The position numbers and the translations under genes are program-made. Source: Acidimicrobiia bacterium (GTDB lineage Bacteria > Actinomycetota > Acidimicrobiia > Spongiisociales > ZC4RG35). Taken from it: 13,262 nucleotides of DNA. This document shows, one piece after another, positions 5,656 to 12,978 of this stretch. Every line of letters begins with the position of its first letter. Within the stretch, counting starts at the first letter, position 1. The stretch spans positions 1-13,262 of the forward strand of contig JAOUGY010000077.1 in assembly GCA_029865445.1 (NCBI GenBank), given 5' to 3'. Under the pieces are notes generated by a model, which was not told the origin of the DNA, did no database searches, and saw nothing but the letters and a program-made list of their open reading frames with translations.

Positions 5656-6669
5656 ATGCAAGTTCGCGAGTACCTGATCCGCCGGTTGATGATCCTCCCG
5701 CTCCTCGTGATCGGGACGTCGATCATCGTGTTCACCCTCACACGGGTGGGCGGCTCCCCCATCGGCATTTACCTCTCACATGAGATGTCGCAGGAGGAAG
5801 TGGCCGAGATCGAGGCGCGGTACCACCTCGACGATCCACTCCCCGTCCAATACCTCTATTGGGCGGGAGGCGTTCTCCGAGGAGATCTCGGATGGTCGGG
5901 GATCTCAGCCGGCCCGGTGACCCAGGTGATGCCGGACAAGATCGCGGCTTCGCTGGAACTCGCGGTAGCCGCCGGCATCGTCGCCGTCACGCTCGGGGTG
6001 GGGCTCGGAACATTCGCCGGCGCGCGCCGCAACCGGCTACCCGATCACATCGCCCGGATCTTCTCGATCAGCGGGGCAAGCATGCCCACCTTCTGGTTCG
6101 CAATCATTCTCCTCATCGTGTTCTGGGTCTACCTCGGTTGGTTCCCGGTGGGCCGGAGCACCACCGCTTTGTTCACATCGATCGAACATCCGACGGGCCT
6201 CTACACCGTCGACGCCCTGCTCGCCGGCAACCTGCGAGCCTTCGGCGACGCCCTGTGGCATCTCGTTCTTCCGGCCGTGACTCTCGGATACGGCGCCACC
6301 GCCATCATCGCCCGGATGATGCGGTCGTCGCTCGTAGAAGAGCTCCAAGAGGACTACGTGGACGCCGCCCGTGCCAAGGGTCTTGCGGAGCGGGTGGTTC
6401 TGAAGCGGCACGCTCGACGCAACGCCCTCATCCCGACCGTCACCGTCATCGGACTGAGCTTCGGGTTCCTCCTGCAAGGATCTGTCGTCACCGAGATCAT
6501 CTTCCAATGGCCAGGGATGGGGAGGTGGATGGCCGACGCCGTGTTGCGCGGCGACCAGGCCACGATCATGGCCTACGTGCTCTTCACGAGCGTCCTGTTC
6601 CTCGGCGTCAACCTCGTCGTCGACATCGTCTACGCCTATCTCGACCGTCGCGTCGTGCTTGGAGACTGA
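5656..6669 (+). CDS. ABC transporter permease, OppB/DppB type
   Basis: A 337-residue integral membrane subunit forming half of the substrate channel. Visible features: an N-terminal membrane segment after REYLIRRLM (about 11-30), a periplasmic-side loop containing DDPLPVQY, and about five further hydrophobic segments (near 100-122, 137-160, 200-220, 264-282, 304-328). The coupling EAA loop lies around 229-262 (DAARAKGL ... RHARRNALIP), which contacts the ATPases. Length and motif order are standard for the B-type permease. No clear Shine-Dalgarno precedes the ATG; the GC hairpin ends 11 bases upstream, so translation may depend on hairpin state or on initiation linked to the preceding gene. 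The second permease follows after two bases. Confidence 0.92.
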   Translation: MQVREYLIRRLMILPLLVIGTSIIVFTLTRVGGSPIGIYLSHEMSQEEVAEIEARYHLDDPLPVQYLYWAGGVLRGDLGWSGISAGPVTQVMPDKIAASLELAVAAGIVAVTLGVGLGTFAGARRNRLPDHIARIFSISGASMPTFWFAIILLIVFWVYLGWFPVGRSTTALFTSIEHPTGLYTVDALLAGNLRAFGDALWHLVLPAVTLGYGATAIIARMMRSSLVEELQEDYVDAARAKGLAERVVLKRHARRNALIPTVTVIGLSFGFLLQGSVVTEIIFQWPGMGRWMADAVLRGDQATIMAYVLFTSVLFLGVNLVVDIVYAYLDRRVVLGD

Positions 6670-6671
6670 AC

Positions 6672-7601
6672 ATGGTGGACATACCTCACAAGCTCCCCGC
6701 GGTGGCGCCCTCAACGGAATCCGCTCTTCGCGTCCGGCTCAGGCGGGTTCGCGAACTCAGCGCGTCGGTGCTGGCCAACCCGACCACGGTGCTTGGCTTC
6801 GTGCTCATCGTCGCCATGATCTCGATGGCCGTGTTCGCCCCGCTCATCACCGAGGCCAACACGCCGGACCCGTATCAGATGCCGCGCGACTGGGGAGCGC
6901 TCAACGAACCCCCGGGGACCGACGGCTTCCTCCTCGGCACAACCAACACCGGTGGAGACGTGTTCTACGGAGTGGTGTGGGGAGCGCGGACCTCGCTGCG
7001 GCTGTCCTTGATCGTGGTCGGGATCACCGTGCTCGTCGGAGTCCTCGTAGGCAGCGTTGCGGGGTTCCGCGGTGGCAAGTTCGACGAGATTCTCATGCGG
7101 CTGGTGGACGTCTTCTTGTCCATCCCCGAACTGATCTTCGCCCTCGCCATCGCCGCCGTCCTCGGACCGAGCTTCGGGAACATCATCCTCGCCCTGGCCG
7201 TGGTCTTCTGGGTGAAGTACGCCCGGATCATGCGAGCACAGGTCTTGCACGTGAAGGCGAACGAGTACGTCGACTCGGCTCGAATCATCGGCGACTCGGG
7301 TTGGAACATCTACCGCCGCGACGTGTTCCCCAATGCCATCACACCGATCATCGTCCAGGCGACGATGGACATGGGTCACATCGTCCTCGTCGGAGCAACG
7401 CTCAGTTTCATCGGGCTCGCCGAAGCGGGACTCGCCGAATGGGGTGTCCTCGTTTCCGAGGGTCAGGCGGGGATTTCGGCCGGCCGGTGGTGGGCATCCA
7501 CGTTCCCGGGCTTGATGGTGTTCTTGTGGGCTCTGGCGTTCAACCTGGTCGGCGACGGATTGCGAGATGTTCTCGACCCGCGGACCGAGACCGCCCGATG
7601 A
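6672..7601 (+). CDS. ABC transporter permease, OppC/DppC type
   Basis: A 309-residue partner permease. Visible features: a cytoplasmic N-terminal tail (1-37), a first membrane segment (about 38-60), and a periplasmic loop with LGTTNTGGDVFYGVVWGART, a variant of the usual LGTDxxGRDVLSRxxxGART. A core of about five membrane segments follows, with the EAA coupling loop near 198-228 (EYVDSARIIGDS ... PNAITPI) and the typical C-terminus NLVGDGLRDVLDPR. The GRD of the family motif is GGD here. The start has a GGAGA Shine-Dalgarno at 6661-6665 inside the end of the upstream gene. Its stop overlaps the next start as ATGA (7598-7601). Confidence 0.92.
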   Translation: MVDIPHKLPAVAPSTESALRVRLRRVRELSASVLANPTTVLGFVLIVAMISMAVFAPLITEANTPDPYQMPRDWGALNEPPGTDGFLLGTTNTGGDVFYGVVWGARTSLRLSLIVVGITVLVGVLVGSVAGFRGGKFDEILMRLVDVFLSIPELIFALAIAAVLGPSFGNIILALAVVFWVKYARIMRAQVLHVKANEYVDSARIIGDSGWNIYRRDVFPNAITPIIVQATMDMGHIVLVGATLSFIGLAEAGLAEWGVLVSEGQAGISAGRWWASTFPGLMVFLWALAFNLVGDGLRDVLDPRTETAR

Positions 7602-8773
7602 CCGAGTCCACGATGCCCATCGCGTCGATCCGCGATCTCAGGATCCATTTCAGGTCGAAAGCCGGCGTCGTCCACGCCGTCGACGGAGTCTCCTTTGACA
7701 TCCGGCGAGGCGAGACGCTCGGCCTGGTGGGCGAGACCGGGTGTGGCAAGAGTGTGACCGCCCGGTCGCTGCTCAGGCTGAACCCGATGCCGCCAGGAAT
7801 CCACGCGGGGGGCACCGTGGAGTTCCGCGGTGCGGGCGAACTCCCCGTCGAGCTGACCGGAGTCGACGAGTCGACCCTCCGGGCGATACGAGGCAACCGT
7901 ATCGCGATGATCTTCCAGGATCCAGGGAAGGCGCTCAACCCGGGTCTCACGGTGAGGGAGCAGATCGCGGAGGTGTTCTACCAGCACCGTGCAGACGAAC
8001 TTCTCGACGACATCGGCCTCACCGATCGGGCCGGCCTCGTGAGAACGCTCATCGCCCGGGAGGCATCGCTCAGGTCTCGTTGGATCGAACGCGGGCTGCT
8101 CCGGGTGCCACCGCTCAGAGCCCACCGTGCCGCGCTCCGTCGGGCGGTCGACGATCGCGTGACCGATGCGCTCGCCGAGACTCAGATTCCCAATCCTCGG
8201 GCCGTCATGGATCGGTACCCCCACGAACTGTCGGGGGGTATGCGCCAGAGGGTCATGATCGCCCAGGCGTTGGCGTGTAATCCCGACCTCCTCATCGCCG
8301 ATGAACCCACCACCGCTCTGGACGTGACGGTGCAGGCGCGCATCCTCGATCTCATCAACGATCTGCAGCGGCGCCACGACACAGCCGTGTTGTACATCAG
8401 CCACGACCTGTCACTGGTCCGGCGCGTCTGTGACCGGGTGGTCGTCATGTACGCGGGGAAGATCGTCGAAACCGGGCCGACCGAGGACTTGTTCGCAAAT
8501 CCGTCTCACCCCTACACCCGCGGCCTCCTCGCGGCCATCCCGTCTGCGTCCCACCAGCGGGGAGCGCTCGCAGCCATCGAGGGGACGGTACCCGAGCTCG
8601 TCGACCCTGACCCCGGGTGCCGGTTTGCCACCCGGTGCGGCTTCGCGACGCCGATGTGCGAGACCACCGACCCCGGGCTCGCACCCGTCGCAGCCGACCA
8701 CGAGGTTGCCTGCTTCATCCATCATCCCGTCCCCGGCGGGGTCGGACCCGCATACGAGAAGGCGGCAACATGA
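7598..8773 (+). CDS. ABC transporter ATP-binding protein, OppD/DppD type
   Basis: A 391-residue nucleotide-binding subunit powering import. Visible features: Walker A GETGCGKS (45-52), Q-loop Q107, signature LSGGMRQR (211-218), Walker B LLIADEP (231-237) and H-loop H269. The C-terminal oligopeptide-transporter tail has C341, C347, C354 and C372; equivalent cysteines bind an iron-sulfur cluster in mycobacterial OppD. All catalytic motifs are intact. Odd point: 103 residues separate the Q-loop from the signature, versus 55 in the partner ATPase; the extra, arginine-rich and probably helical stretch lies near 130-190. The start is the ATGA overlap with the upstream permease; the frame is open far upstream only as a shadow. 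It ends in another ATGA overlap with its partner. Confidence 0.92.
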   Translation: MTESTMPIASIRDLRIHFRSKAGVVHAVDGVSFDIRRGETLGLVGETGCGKSVTARSLLRLNPMPPGIHAGGTVEFRGAGELPVELTGVDESTLRAIRGNRIAMIFQDPGKALNPGLTVREQIAEVFYQHRADELLDDIGLTDRAGLVRTLIAREASLRSRWIERGLLRVPPLRAHRAALRRAVDDRVTDALAETQIPNPRAVMDRYPHELSGGMRQRVMIAQALACNPDLLIADEPTTALDVTVQARILDLINDLQRRHDTAVLYISHDLSLVRRVCDRVVVMYAGKIVETGPTEDLFANPSHPYTRGLLAAIPSASHQRGALAAIEGTVPELVDPDPGCRFATRCGFATPMCETTDPGLAPVAADHEVACFIHHPVPGGVGPAYEKAAT

Positions 8774-10071
8774 CGTCGGTCGGCAGTCACCCAACCGAGA
8801 CCGGCAGGCGCGATGTCGTGCTCGCCGCTCGGGAGGTCGCCAAGCACTTCCCGATCAAAGAAGGGGTACTGCAGAGAGTCGCCGGACATGTGAAGGCGGT
8901 CGACGGCGTTTCCTTCGAGATCCGGCGCGGCCAGACCCTCGGCCTCGTCGGCGAATCCGGTTGTGGAAAGACCACGCTCGGCCGCGTGGTCGCGGGTTTG
9001 AGCGAACCGACGGCCGGTGCGGTGTTGTTCGACATCGACAGCGAGACGCTCGCGGCCTATGACGGCGGGTCGTCCGTCGGTGACATCGAGACGGCGCACA
9101 AGGTCGACGCTCTCACGGGCGATGCATATCGGAGATTCCGGCGCAACTGTCAGATGGTGTTCCAGGACTCCTTCGCCTCGCTGAACCCCCGCCACCTCAC
9201 CATTGACATCGTCGGACGCCCCTTGCGGGTTCACAAGGAGGCGTCGGGGTCGGGACTCACAGAACGCGTGGTCGAGCTCCTCGAGCAGGTCGGTCTCGGA
9301 CGGCAGCACCTGTATCGCTACCCACACCAATTCTCGGGTGGACAGCGCCAGCGGATCTCCATTGCTCGAGCGCTCGCGCTCGACCCGGAGCTGATCGTCC
9401 TCGACGAACCGACGTCGGCGCTCGACGTGTCGGTGCAAGCCCAAATCCTCAACCTTCTCCACGAGCTCCAACAGGCCAACGACCTGACCTACCTGTTCAT
9501 CACCCACGACCTCGGTGTGGTGCGCCACATGGCCGACCACATAGTGGTCATGTATCTGGGCACGGTGGCGGAGTCGGGTCCGACGTCGGCGATCTTCGAG
9601 AATCAGCATCATCCCTACACCAAGGCTCTTCTCGGCGCGAGTCCCGACGTCGACGCAGCCGAAGAGTTCACCGGTTTGGAGGGAAGCGTCCCCGACCCTG
9701 CCCATCCCCCACAGGGATGCCGGTTCCATACCCGGTGCCCGGTGGCAACCGCTCGGTGCGGATGGGAGGTCGATGACGTCGTGCGGTGGATCGAGGATGA
9801 ACCGGGGGCAGCCGGACGCCTCGCCGGAGTGAAGCGAGACTCTGCCTTCGCGGCGGAATTGGCATTCGACGACGCTGCCACCGCAGCGGTGGTCGTGGAT
9901 GCGATCCGGTCGGGCCGGATTCACGCCTCCATGCCCGAAGCGGTCCTCAAGGCGGAGAGTCGCGACAGTCGAGTCGATGTCGAGTTCGGAGCCGTGCCCG
10001 ACGTCGAGCTGAGCGTCCGCGGGCCGGGCCACGTGGCCGCATGCGTCCACGAGTCCCTGTTGGACCTCTGA
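8770..10071 (+). CDS. ABC transporter ATP-binding protein, OppF/DppF type, with C-terminal insertion
   Basis: A 433-residue second nucleotide-binding subunit. Visible features: Walker A GESGCGKT (61-68), Q-loop Q132 in MVFQDSFASLNPR (the usual FQDP is FQDS), signature FSGGQRQR (188-195), Walker B LIVLDEP (208-214) and H-loop H246. The C-terminal tail starts normally with C317, C323 and C330, but the fourth cysteine (C425, in GPGHVAACVHE) comes 95 residues later instead of about 18. The intervening block of roughly 75 extra residues (about 335-415) is alanine/aspartate/valine-rich and looks folded (for example FDDAATAAVVVDAIRSGRI). A smaller expansion lies near 91-118, before the Q-loop. OppF proteins usually have about 320-350 residues. 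Last gene of the ABC operon, translationally coupled by ATGA. Confidence 0.9.
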   Translation: MTSVGSHPTETGRRDVVLAAREVAKHFPIKEGVLQRVAGHVKAVDGVSFEIRRGQTLGLVGESGCGKTTLGRVVAGLSEPTAGAVLFDIDSETLAAYDGGSSVGDIETAHKVDALTGDAYRRFRRNCQMVFQDSFASLNPRHLTIDIVGRPLRVHKEASGSGLTERVVELLEQVGLGRQHLYRYPHQFSGGQRQRISIARALALDPELIVLDEPTSALDVSVQAQILNLLHELQQANDLTYLFITHDLGVVRHMADHIVVMYLGTVAESGPTSAIFENQHHPYTKALLGASPDVDAAEEFTGLEGSVPDPAHPPQGCRFHTRCPVATARCGWEVDDVVRWIEDEPGAAGRLAGVKRDSAFAAELAFDDAATAAVVVDAIRSGRIHASMPEAVLKAESRDSRVDVEFGAVPDVELSVRGPGHVAACVHESLLDL

Positions 10072-10090
10072 TCCCGATTTCACCTGGCCC

Positions 10091-10120
10091 GCGAACTGTC
10101 ATGATGCGAACTGCCATGAC
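10091..10120. promoter_or_regulatory. Tandem 14-bp direct repeat with nested inverted repeat before the MFS gene
   Basis: GCGAACTGTCATGA (10091-10104) and GCGAACTGCCATGA (10106-10119) match at 13 of 14 bases with a 15-bp period. GTCATG (10098-10103) and CATGAC (10115-10120) also form an inverted repeat. It fills half of the 58-bp gap between the ABC operon and the MFS gene, ten bases before the GTG start, so it could be a regulator site. The pattern is visible; the role is inferred. Confidence 0.4.
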
Positions 10121-10129
10121 GAGACTCCG

Positions 10130-11371
10130 GTGATTCGGCGCCTCCGAAACCTCCTCGTCGACACCACCCCGCTCCGCGAAGTCCCCCGCTATCGGTGGCT
10201 CTTCGGCGGTCACGGAATCTCATGGATGGGCCGCCAGATCACAGTGGTGGCGGTCCCCTTCCAGCTGTACCAACTCACCGGCTCGACGGTGCAGGTTGGG
10301 GCTCTCGGGCTCGTGCAATTCGTATCGACGCTCTTCGTTTCGCTGGCAGGGGGAGCCATCGCCGACGCCGTTGATCGACAGAAACTCCTGATCGCCTCCC
10401 AGTTGGGATTGGCATCGACGGCGGCGGCACTCGCCTGGAACGCCTCGATCGATCAGCCGATGGTGTGGCCGCTCTACGTGTTGACGGCCCTCAACGCAGC
10501 CGTGTCCGCAGTGGATCTACCCACCCGGGCCGCGGTGTTGCCGTCGCTCGTGGGCCGGGCACTCATGGCGAAGGCGTTCGCTCTCAACCAAACCCTCGGC
10601 AACCTGTCCAAAGCCGCCGGGCCGGCTTTCGCGGGACTCCTCATCGCGACAACCTCGCTCACCACCACCTACCTGGTCGAGACGACCGCGTTCATCATCG
10701 GCTCCATGTTTGTACGCAGGATCGGCGCCATGCCACCGACCGAGGGAGCTGCCCGCCCCGGCTTCCGATCGATCGCCGAGGGATTCTCCTTCCTCAAGTC
10801 GCGTCGCCTCTTGCAGGCGACCTTCGCCATCGACCTGAACGCGATGATCTTCGGCATGCCGTCCGCTCTGTTCCCGGCGTTCGGGATCGAGGTGCTGGGA
10901 GGCGACGCCTCGACCGTGGGTCTCCTCTACGCCGGACCCGGTATCGGATCGCTGATCGCCGCTTTCACCTCGGGTTGGGTGGGCCGGGTTCACCGCCAGG
11001 GGCGGGCAGTCATCATCGCCGTGATCATCTGGGGGGCGGCAATGACTCTGTTCGGCTCCACGAGCACGGTCTGGGTTGCCGTAGCCGCCCTTGTGATTGC
11101 CGGAGCAGCAGACATGGTGTCGGCTGTCTTCCGCCAGACCATCCTCCAGCTGTCGGTTCCTGACCACCTCCGCGGCCGGCTCTCGGGGATTCACGTAGCC
11201 GTCGTGGCTGGCGGACCCCGTCTTGGCGACTTCGAAGCCGGGGCCGTTGCGGCGCTGACGTCGCTCAGATTCTCCATCATCTCCGGTGGAGCCGCGTGCA
11301 TCCTGGGAGCTCTGGCCATTGCCCGGTTCATGCCCGAACTCAGGCGCTACATCGACGAGCAAGTGCCATGA
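10130..11371 (+). CDS. MFS transporter (EntS/MFS_3-like, probable exporter)
   Basis: A 413-residue membrane protein of the major facilitator superfamily, mainly hydrophobic with roughly a dozen membrane segments. Visible features: the N-terminal PRYRWLFGGHGISWMGRQ, and LTGSTVQVGALGLVQF followed by the cytoplasmic motif A variant GGAIADAVDRQKLL (74-87), all characteristic of the EntS/MFS_3 group that exports siderophores and drugs by proton antiport. No substrate can be assigned; no siderophore genes are near. The start is GTG at 10130, because no in-frame ATG, GTG or TTG lies just upstream; Shine-Dalgarno is poor. It may share a transcript with the next gene (7-bp gap). The repeat at 10091-10120 suggests separate control from the ABC operon. 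Confidence 0.87.
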   Translation: MIRRLRNLLVDTTPLREVPRYRWLFGGHGISWMGRQITVVAVPFQLYQLTGSTVQVGALGLVQFVSTLFVSLAGGAIADAVDRQKLLIASQLGLASTAAALAWNASIDQPMVWPLYVLTALNAAVSAVDLPTRAAVLPSLVGRALMAKAFALNQTLGNLSKAAGPAFAGLLIATTSLTTTYLVETTAFIIGSMFVRRIGAMPPTEGAARPGFRSIAEGFSFLKSRRLLQATFAIDLNAMIFGMPSALFPAFGIEVLGGDASTVGLLYAGPGIGSLIAAFTSGWVGRVHRQGRAVIIAVIIWGAAMTLFGSTSTVWVAVAALVIAGAADMVSAVFRQTILQLSVPDHLRGRLSGIHVAVVAGGPRLGDFEAGAVAALTSLRFSIISGGAACILGALAIARFMPELRRYIDEQVP

Positions 11372-11378
11372 TTGTGTC

Positions 11379-11993
11379 ATGTCGGAGTACATCACATCGG
11401 TCGACGAACTCGAAGAGCTCTACGGCAAGCCGGGAGCCACTTCGCTCGAGAAGGAGACCGCAACCATCACAACGGAGTATCGGCGCCTGATCGAAGCCTC
11501 GCCGTTCGTCACCATCGCCACCGTGGGTTCGGGCGGGATGGACTGCTCGCCGAAGGGAGACCCGCCTGGATTCGTGCGAGTCCTCGACGAGACGACACTC
11601 GCCATCCCCGACCGGCGAGGAAACAATCGCCTCGACAGCCTGCGGAACCTCATCGAGGACCCGAGGATCGGCCTGCTGTTTCTCATTCCGGGACTGGGCG
11701 AAACGCTGAGGGTGAACGGCACAGCACGGCTCACCACAGATGCCGAACTTCGCCAATCGTTCGACATCCGAGGCACGCTTCCCACTGCCGTGATCACGGT
11801 CGCAGTGGAGTCGGTGTACTTCCATTGCTCCAAGGCGATCATTCGATCCGACCTGTGGAACCCCGAGCGGCACGTTGCAGATTCCGACGCGCCCTCGTGC
11901 GGTTCGATTCTCGCCGAGATCCGAGCCGAGCCGGTCAACGTCGACGAGATCGACACCGAATACGAGCGGCGTCAGCTCGAGAATCTGTATTGA
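11379..11993 (+). CDS. Pyridoxamine-phosphate-oxidase-like FMN-binding protein, DR_2398/MSMEG_1061 type
   Basis: A 204-residue split-barrel flavoprotein-fold protein. Visible features: SPFVTIATVGSGGMDCSPKG (41-60), GDPPGFVRV (60-68), IPDRRGNNRLDS (76-87), then GLLFLIPGLGETLRVNGTA (98-116), the run of motifs that marks the DR_2398-type PPOX group. Members probably bind FMN or F420-like cofactors; reactions are mostly unassigned. ATG at 11379 is chosen because it lies seven bases after the MFS stop and gives a standard-length protein; a longer frame from 11286 would overlap the MFS gene. No strong Shine-Dalgarno is present, so it may be translated by coupling. Converges with the minus-strand oxidoreductase 39 bp downstream. 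Confidence 0.85.
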   Translation: MSEYITSVDELEELYGKPGATSLEKETATITTEYRRLIEASPFVTIATVGSGGMDCSPKGDPPGFVRVLDETTLAIPDRRGNNRLDSLRNLIEDPRIGLLFLIPGLGETLRVNGTARLTTDAELRQSFDIRGTLPTAVITVAVESVYFHCSKAIIRSDLWNPERHVADSDAPSCGSILAEIRAEPVNVDEIDTEYERRQLENLY

Positions 11994-11995
11994 CC

Positions 11996-12010
11996 GGCTC
12001 CTCCGGAGCC
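11996..12010. terminator. Small hairpin between convergent genes
   Basis: GGCTCC, a three-base TCC loop and GGAGCC form a 6-bp GC-rich stem starting three bases after the PPOX-like stop codon. It occupies most of the 39-bp gap to the convergent oxidoreductase and could act on both transcripts. No T-run follows on either strand, so it is a weak terminator candidate. Confidence 0.4.
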
Positions 12011-12032
12011 ATTCCGCCAGATGACCGACCCG

Positions 12033-12968
12033 TCAGGGCTCGAGCAGTATCTTTCCCCGACTGTGACGCTGCTCGATCAGATCGTGGGCGGCCGTCACCT
12101 CAGAGAGGGGAAGGACAGTTGCCACCTCGGGCGTCAGGTGACCGGCATCCACCAACGCCGCCAACTCCGCGATGATCGGCCCGGCCGGGGGGGCGGAGTC
12201 GACGAAGGCATACCGGGCCTCGTGTTCCGCGGCGAGTCCGGGCGACGGTGGCTGAACGAGGGACACGAGGATCCCGCCCTGCTTGAGGGTACGCCATGAG
12301 CGTTCCTGCGTTTCGCCGCCGACGGTGTCCAGGACGGCGTCGACGTCGTGCGCGACGTCCTCGAACCGCTCGTTCGCGTAGTCGATGACCTCGTCGACGC
12401 CGAGCCCTCGCAGGAATTCGATGTGTCGTGACGTTGTGCCGATGACATTGGCACCCCGGTGCTTGGCAAGCTGGACGGCGATGTGCCCGACACCTCCGGC
12501 CGCGCCGTGTATCAGCACCGTCTGACCGGCTTCGAGGCCGCCAACTCCGAACAACGAGTGCCAGGCCGTCACCCCGGCGTGGGGCAAGGCGGCCGCGGTG
12601 ACCGCGTCAAGGCTGGAGGGCGGCGCGGTCGCTTCGCTGGCTGCCACGACGGCGTACTCCGCGTACGCGCCGTCGCGGTAGATCCCGCCCCGAGCGAGGA
12701 CCCGGTCGCCCTCTGCGAAACCGGTCACGTCGGAGCCGACCTCAGTCACGATGCCGGATATGTCGGTGCCGAGGATGAATGGGAACTCAACTGGCATGAA
12801 GGCGGCCAGATATCCGGCCCGCATCGCCGCATCGAATGGATTCACGGAGGTTGCCTCGACCGCGACGAGGATGTCGCTCGGACCCGGGTCGGGGACGGGA
12901 GCGGTCTCGTAGGTGAGTACATTGGAGCCTCCGTATCCGTGGATACGGACAGCGTTCATCGTCGACAT
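12033..12968 (-). CDS. Zinc-free MDR NAD(P)-dependent oxidoreductase (quinone oxidoreductase-like)
   Basis: A 311-residue medium-chain oxidoreductase related to quinone oxidoreductase (QOR) and zeta-crystallin, which reduce quinones, enones or other activated double bonds with NADPH in the cytosol. Visible features: the GroES-like N-terminal domain with SVNPFDAAMRAGY (41-53) and GTDISGIVTEVG (67-78), and a Rossmann domain with VLIHGAAGGVGHIAVQLAK (151-169). The structural-zinc cysteine lobe is absent, unlike the dehydrogenase at 229-1260. Length is normal. The start MSTM is preceded by GGGAGG on the minus strand; the frame is open upstream to 13247, but that extension is arginine-rich and unlike the family. 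Substrate and physiological role are unknown. Convergent with the PPOX-like gene. Confidence 0.9.
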   Translation of the reverse strand: MSTMNAVRIHGYGGSNVLTYETAPVPDPGPSDILVAVEATSVNPFDAAMRAGYLAAFMPVEFPFILGTDISGIVTEVGSDVTGFAEGDRVLARGGIYRDGAYAEYAVVAASEATAPPSSLDAVTAAALPHAGVTAWHSLFGVGGLEAGQTVLIHGAAGGVGHIAVQLAKHRGANVIGTTSRHIEFLRGLGVDEVIDYANERFEDVAHDVDAVLDTVGGETQERSWRTLKQGGILVSLVQPPSPGLAAEHEARYAFVDSAPPAGPIIAELAALVDAGHLTPEVATVLPLSEVTAAHDLIEQRHSRGKILLEP

Positions 12969-12972
12969 TCGG

Positions 12973-12978
12973 CCTCCC
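12973..12978 (-). promoter_or_regulatory. Ribosome binding site deciding the oxidoreductase start
   Basis: GGGAGG on the minus strand lies four bases before the ATG at 12968 and thirteen before the in-frame ATG at 12959. This favours the former and argues against the long upstream extension. Confidence 0.6.

Noticed and set aside
4228..5661. Minus-strand 477-codon frame opposite the binding-protein gene
   Set aside because: Antisense shadow of a well-supported solute-binding protein; Val/Asp/Gly-rich and without motifs.
8722..10083. Minus-strand 453-codon frame opposite the second ATPase
   Set aside because: Antisense to intact Walker A, signature and Walker B motifs; no domain of its own.
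11367..11381. CATGA-N5-TCATG inverted repeat at the MFS/PPOX junction
   Set aside because: Half of each arm is made by stop and start codon letters (CATGA, CATG), so chance is likely. Resemblance to the 10098-10120 inverted repeat is only a few bases.
11624..11763. CAATCGCCTC and CAATCGTTCG inside the PPOX-like gene as further LacI-type operators
   Set aside because: Only 6-8 of 10 core matches, not palindromic, and deep inside coding sequence.
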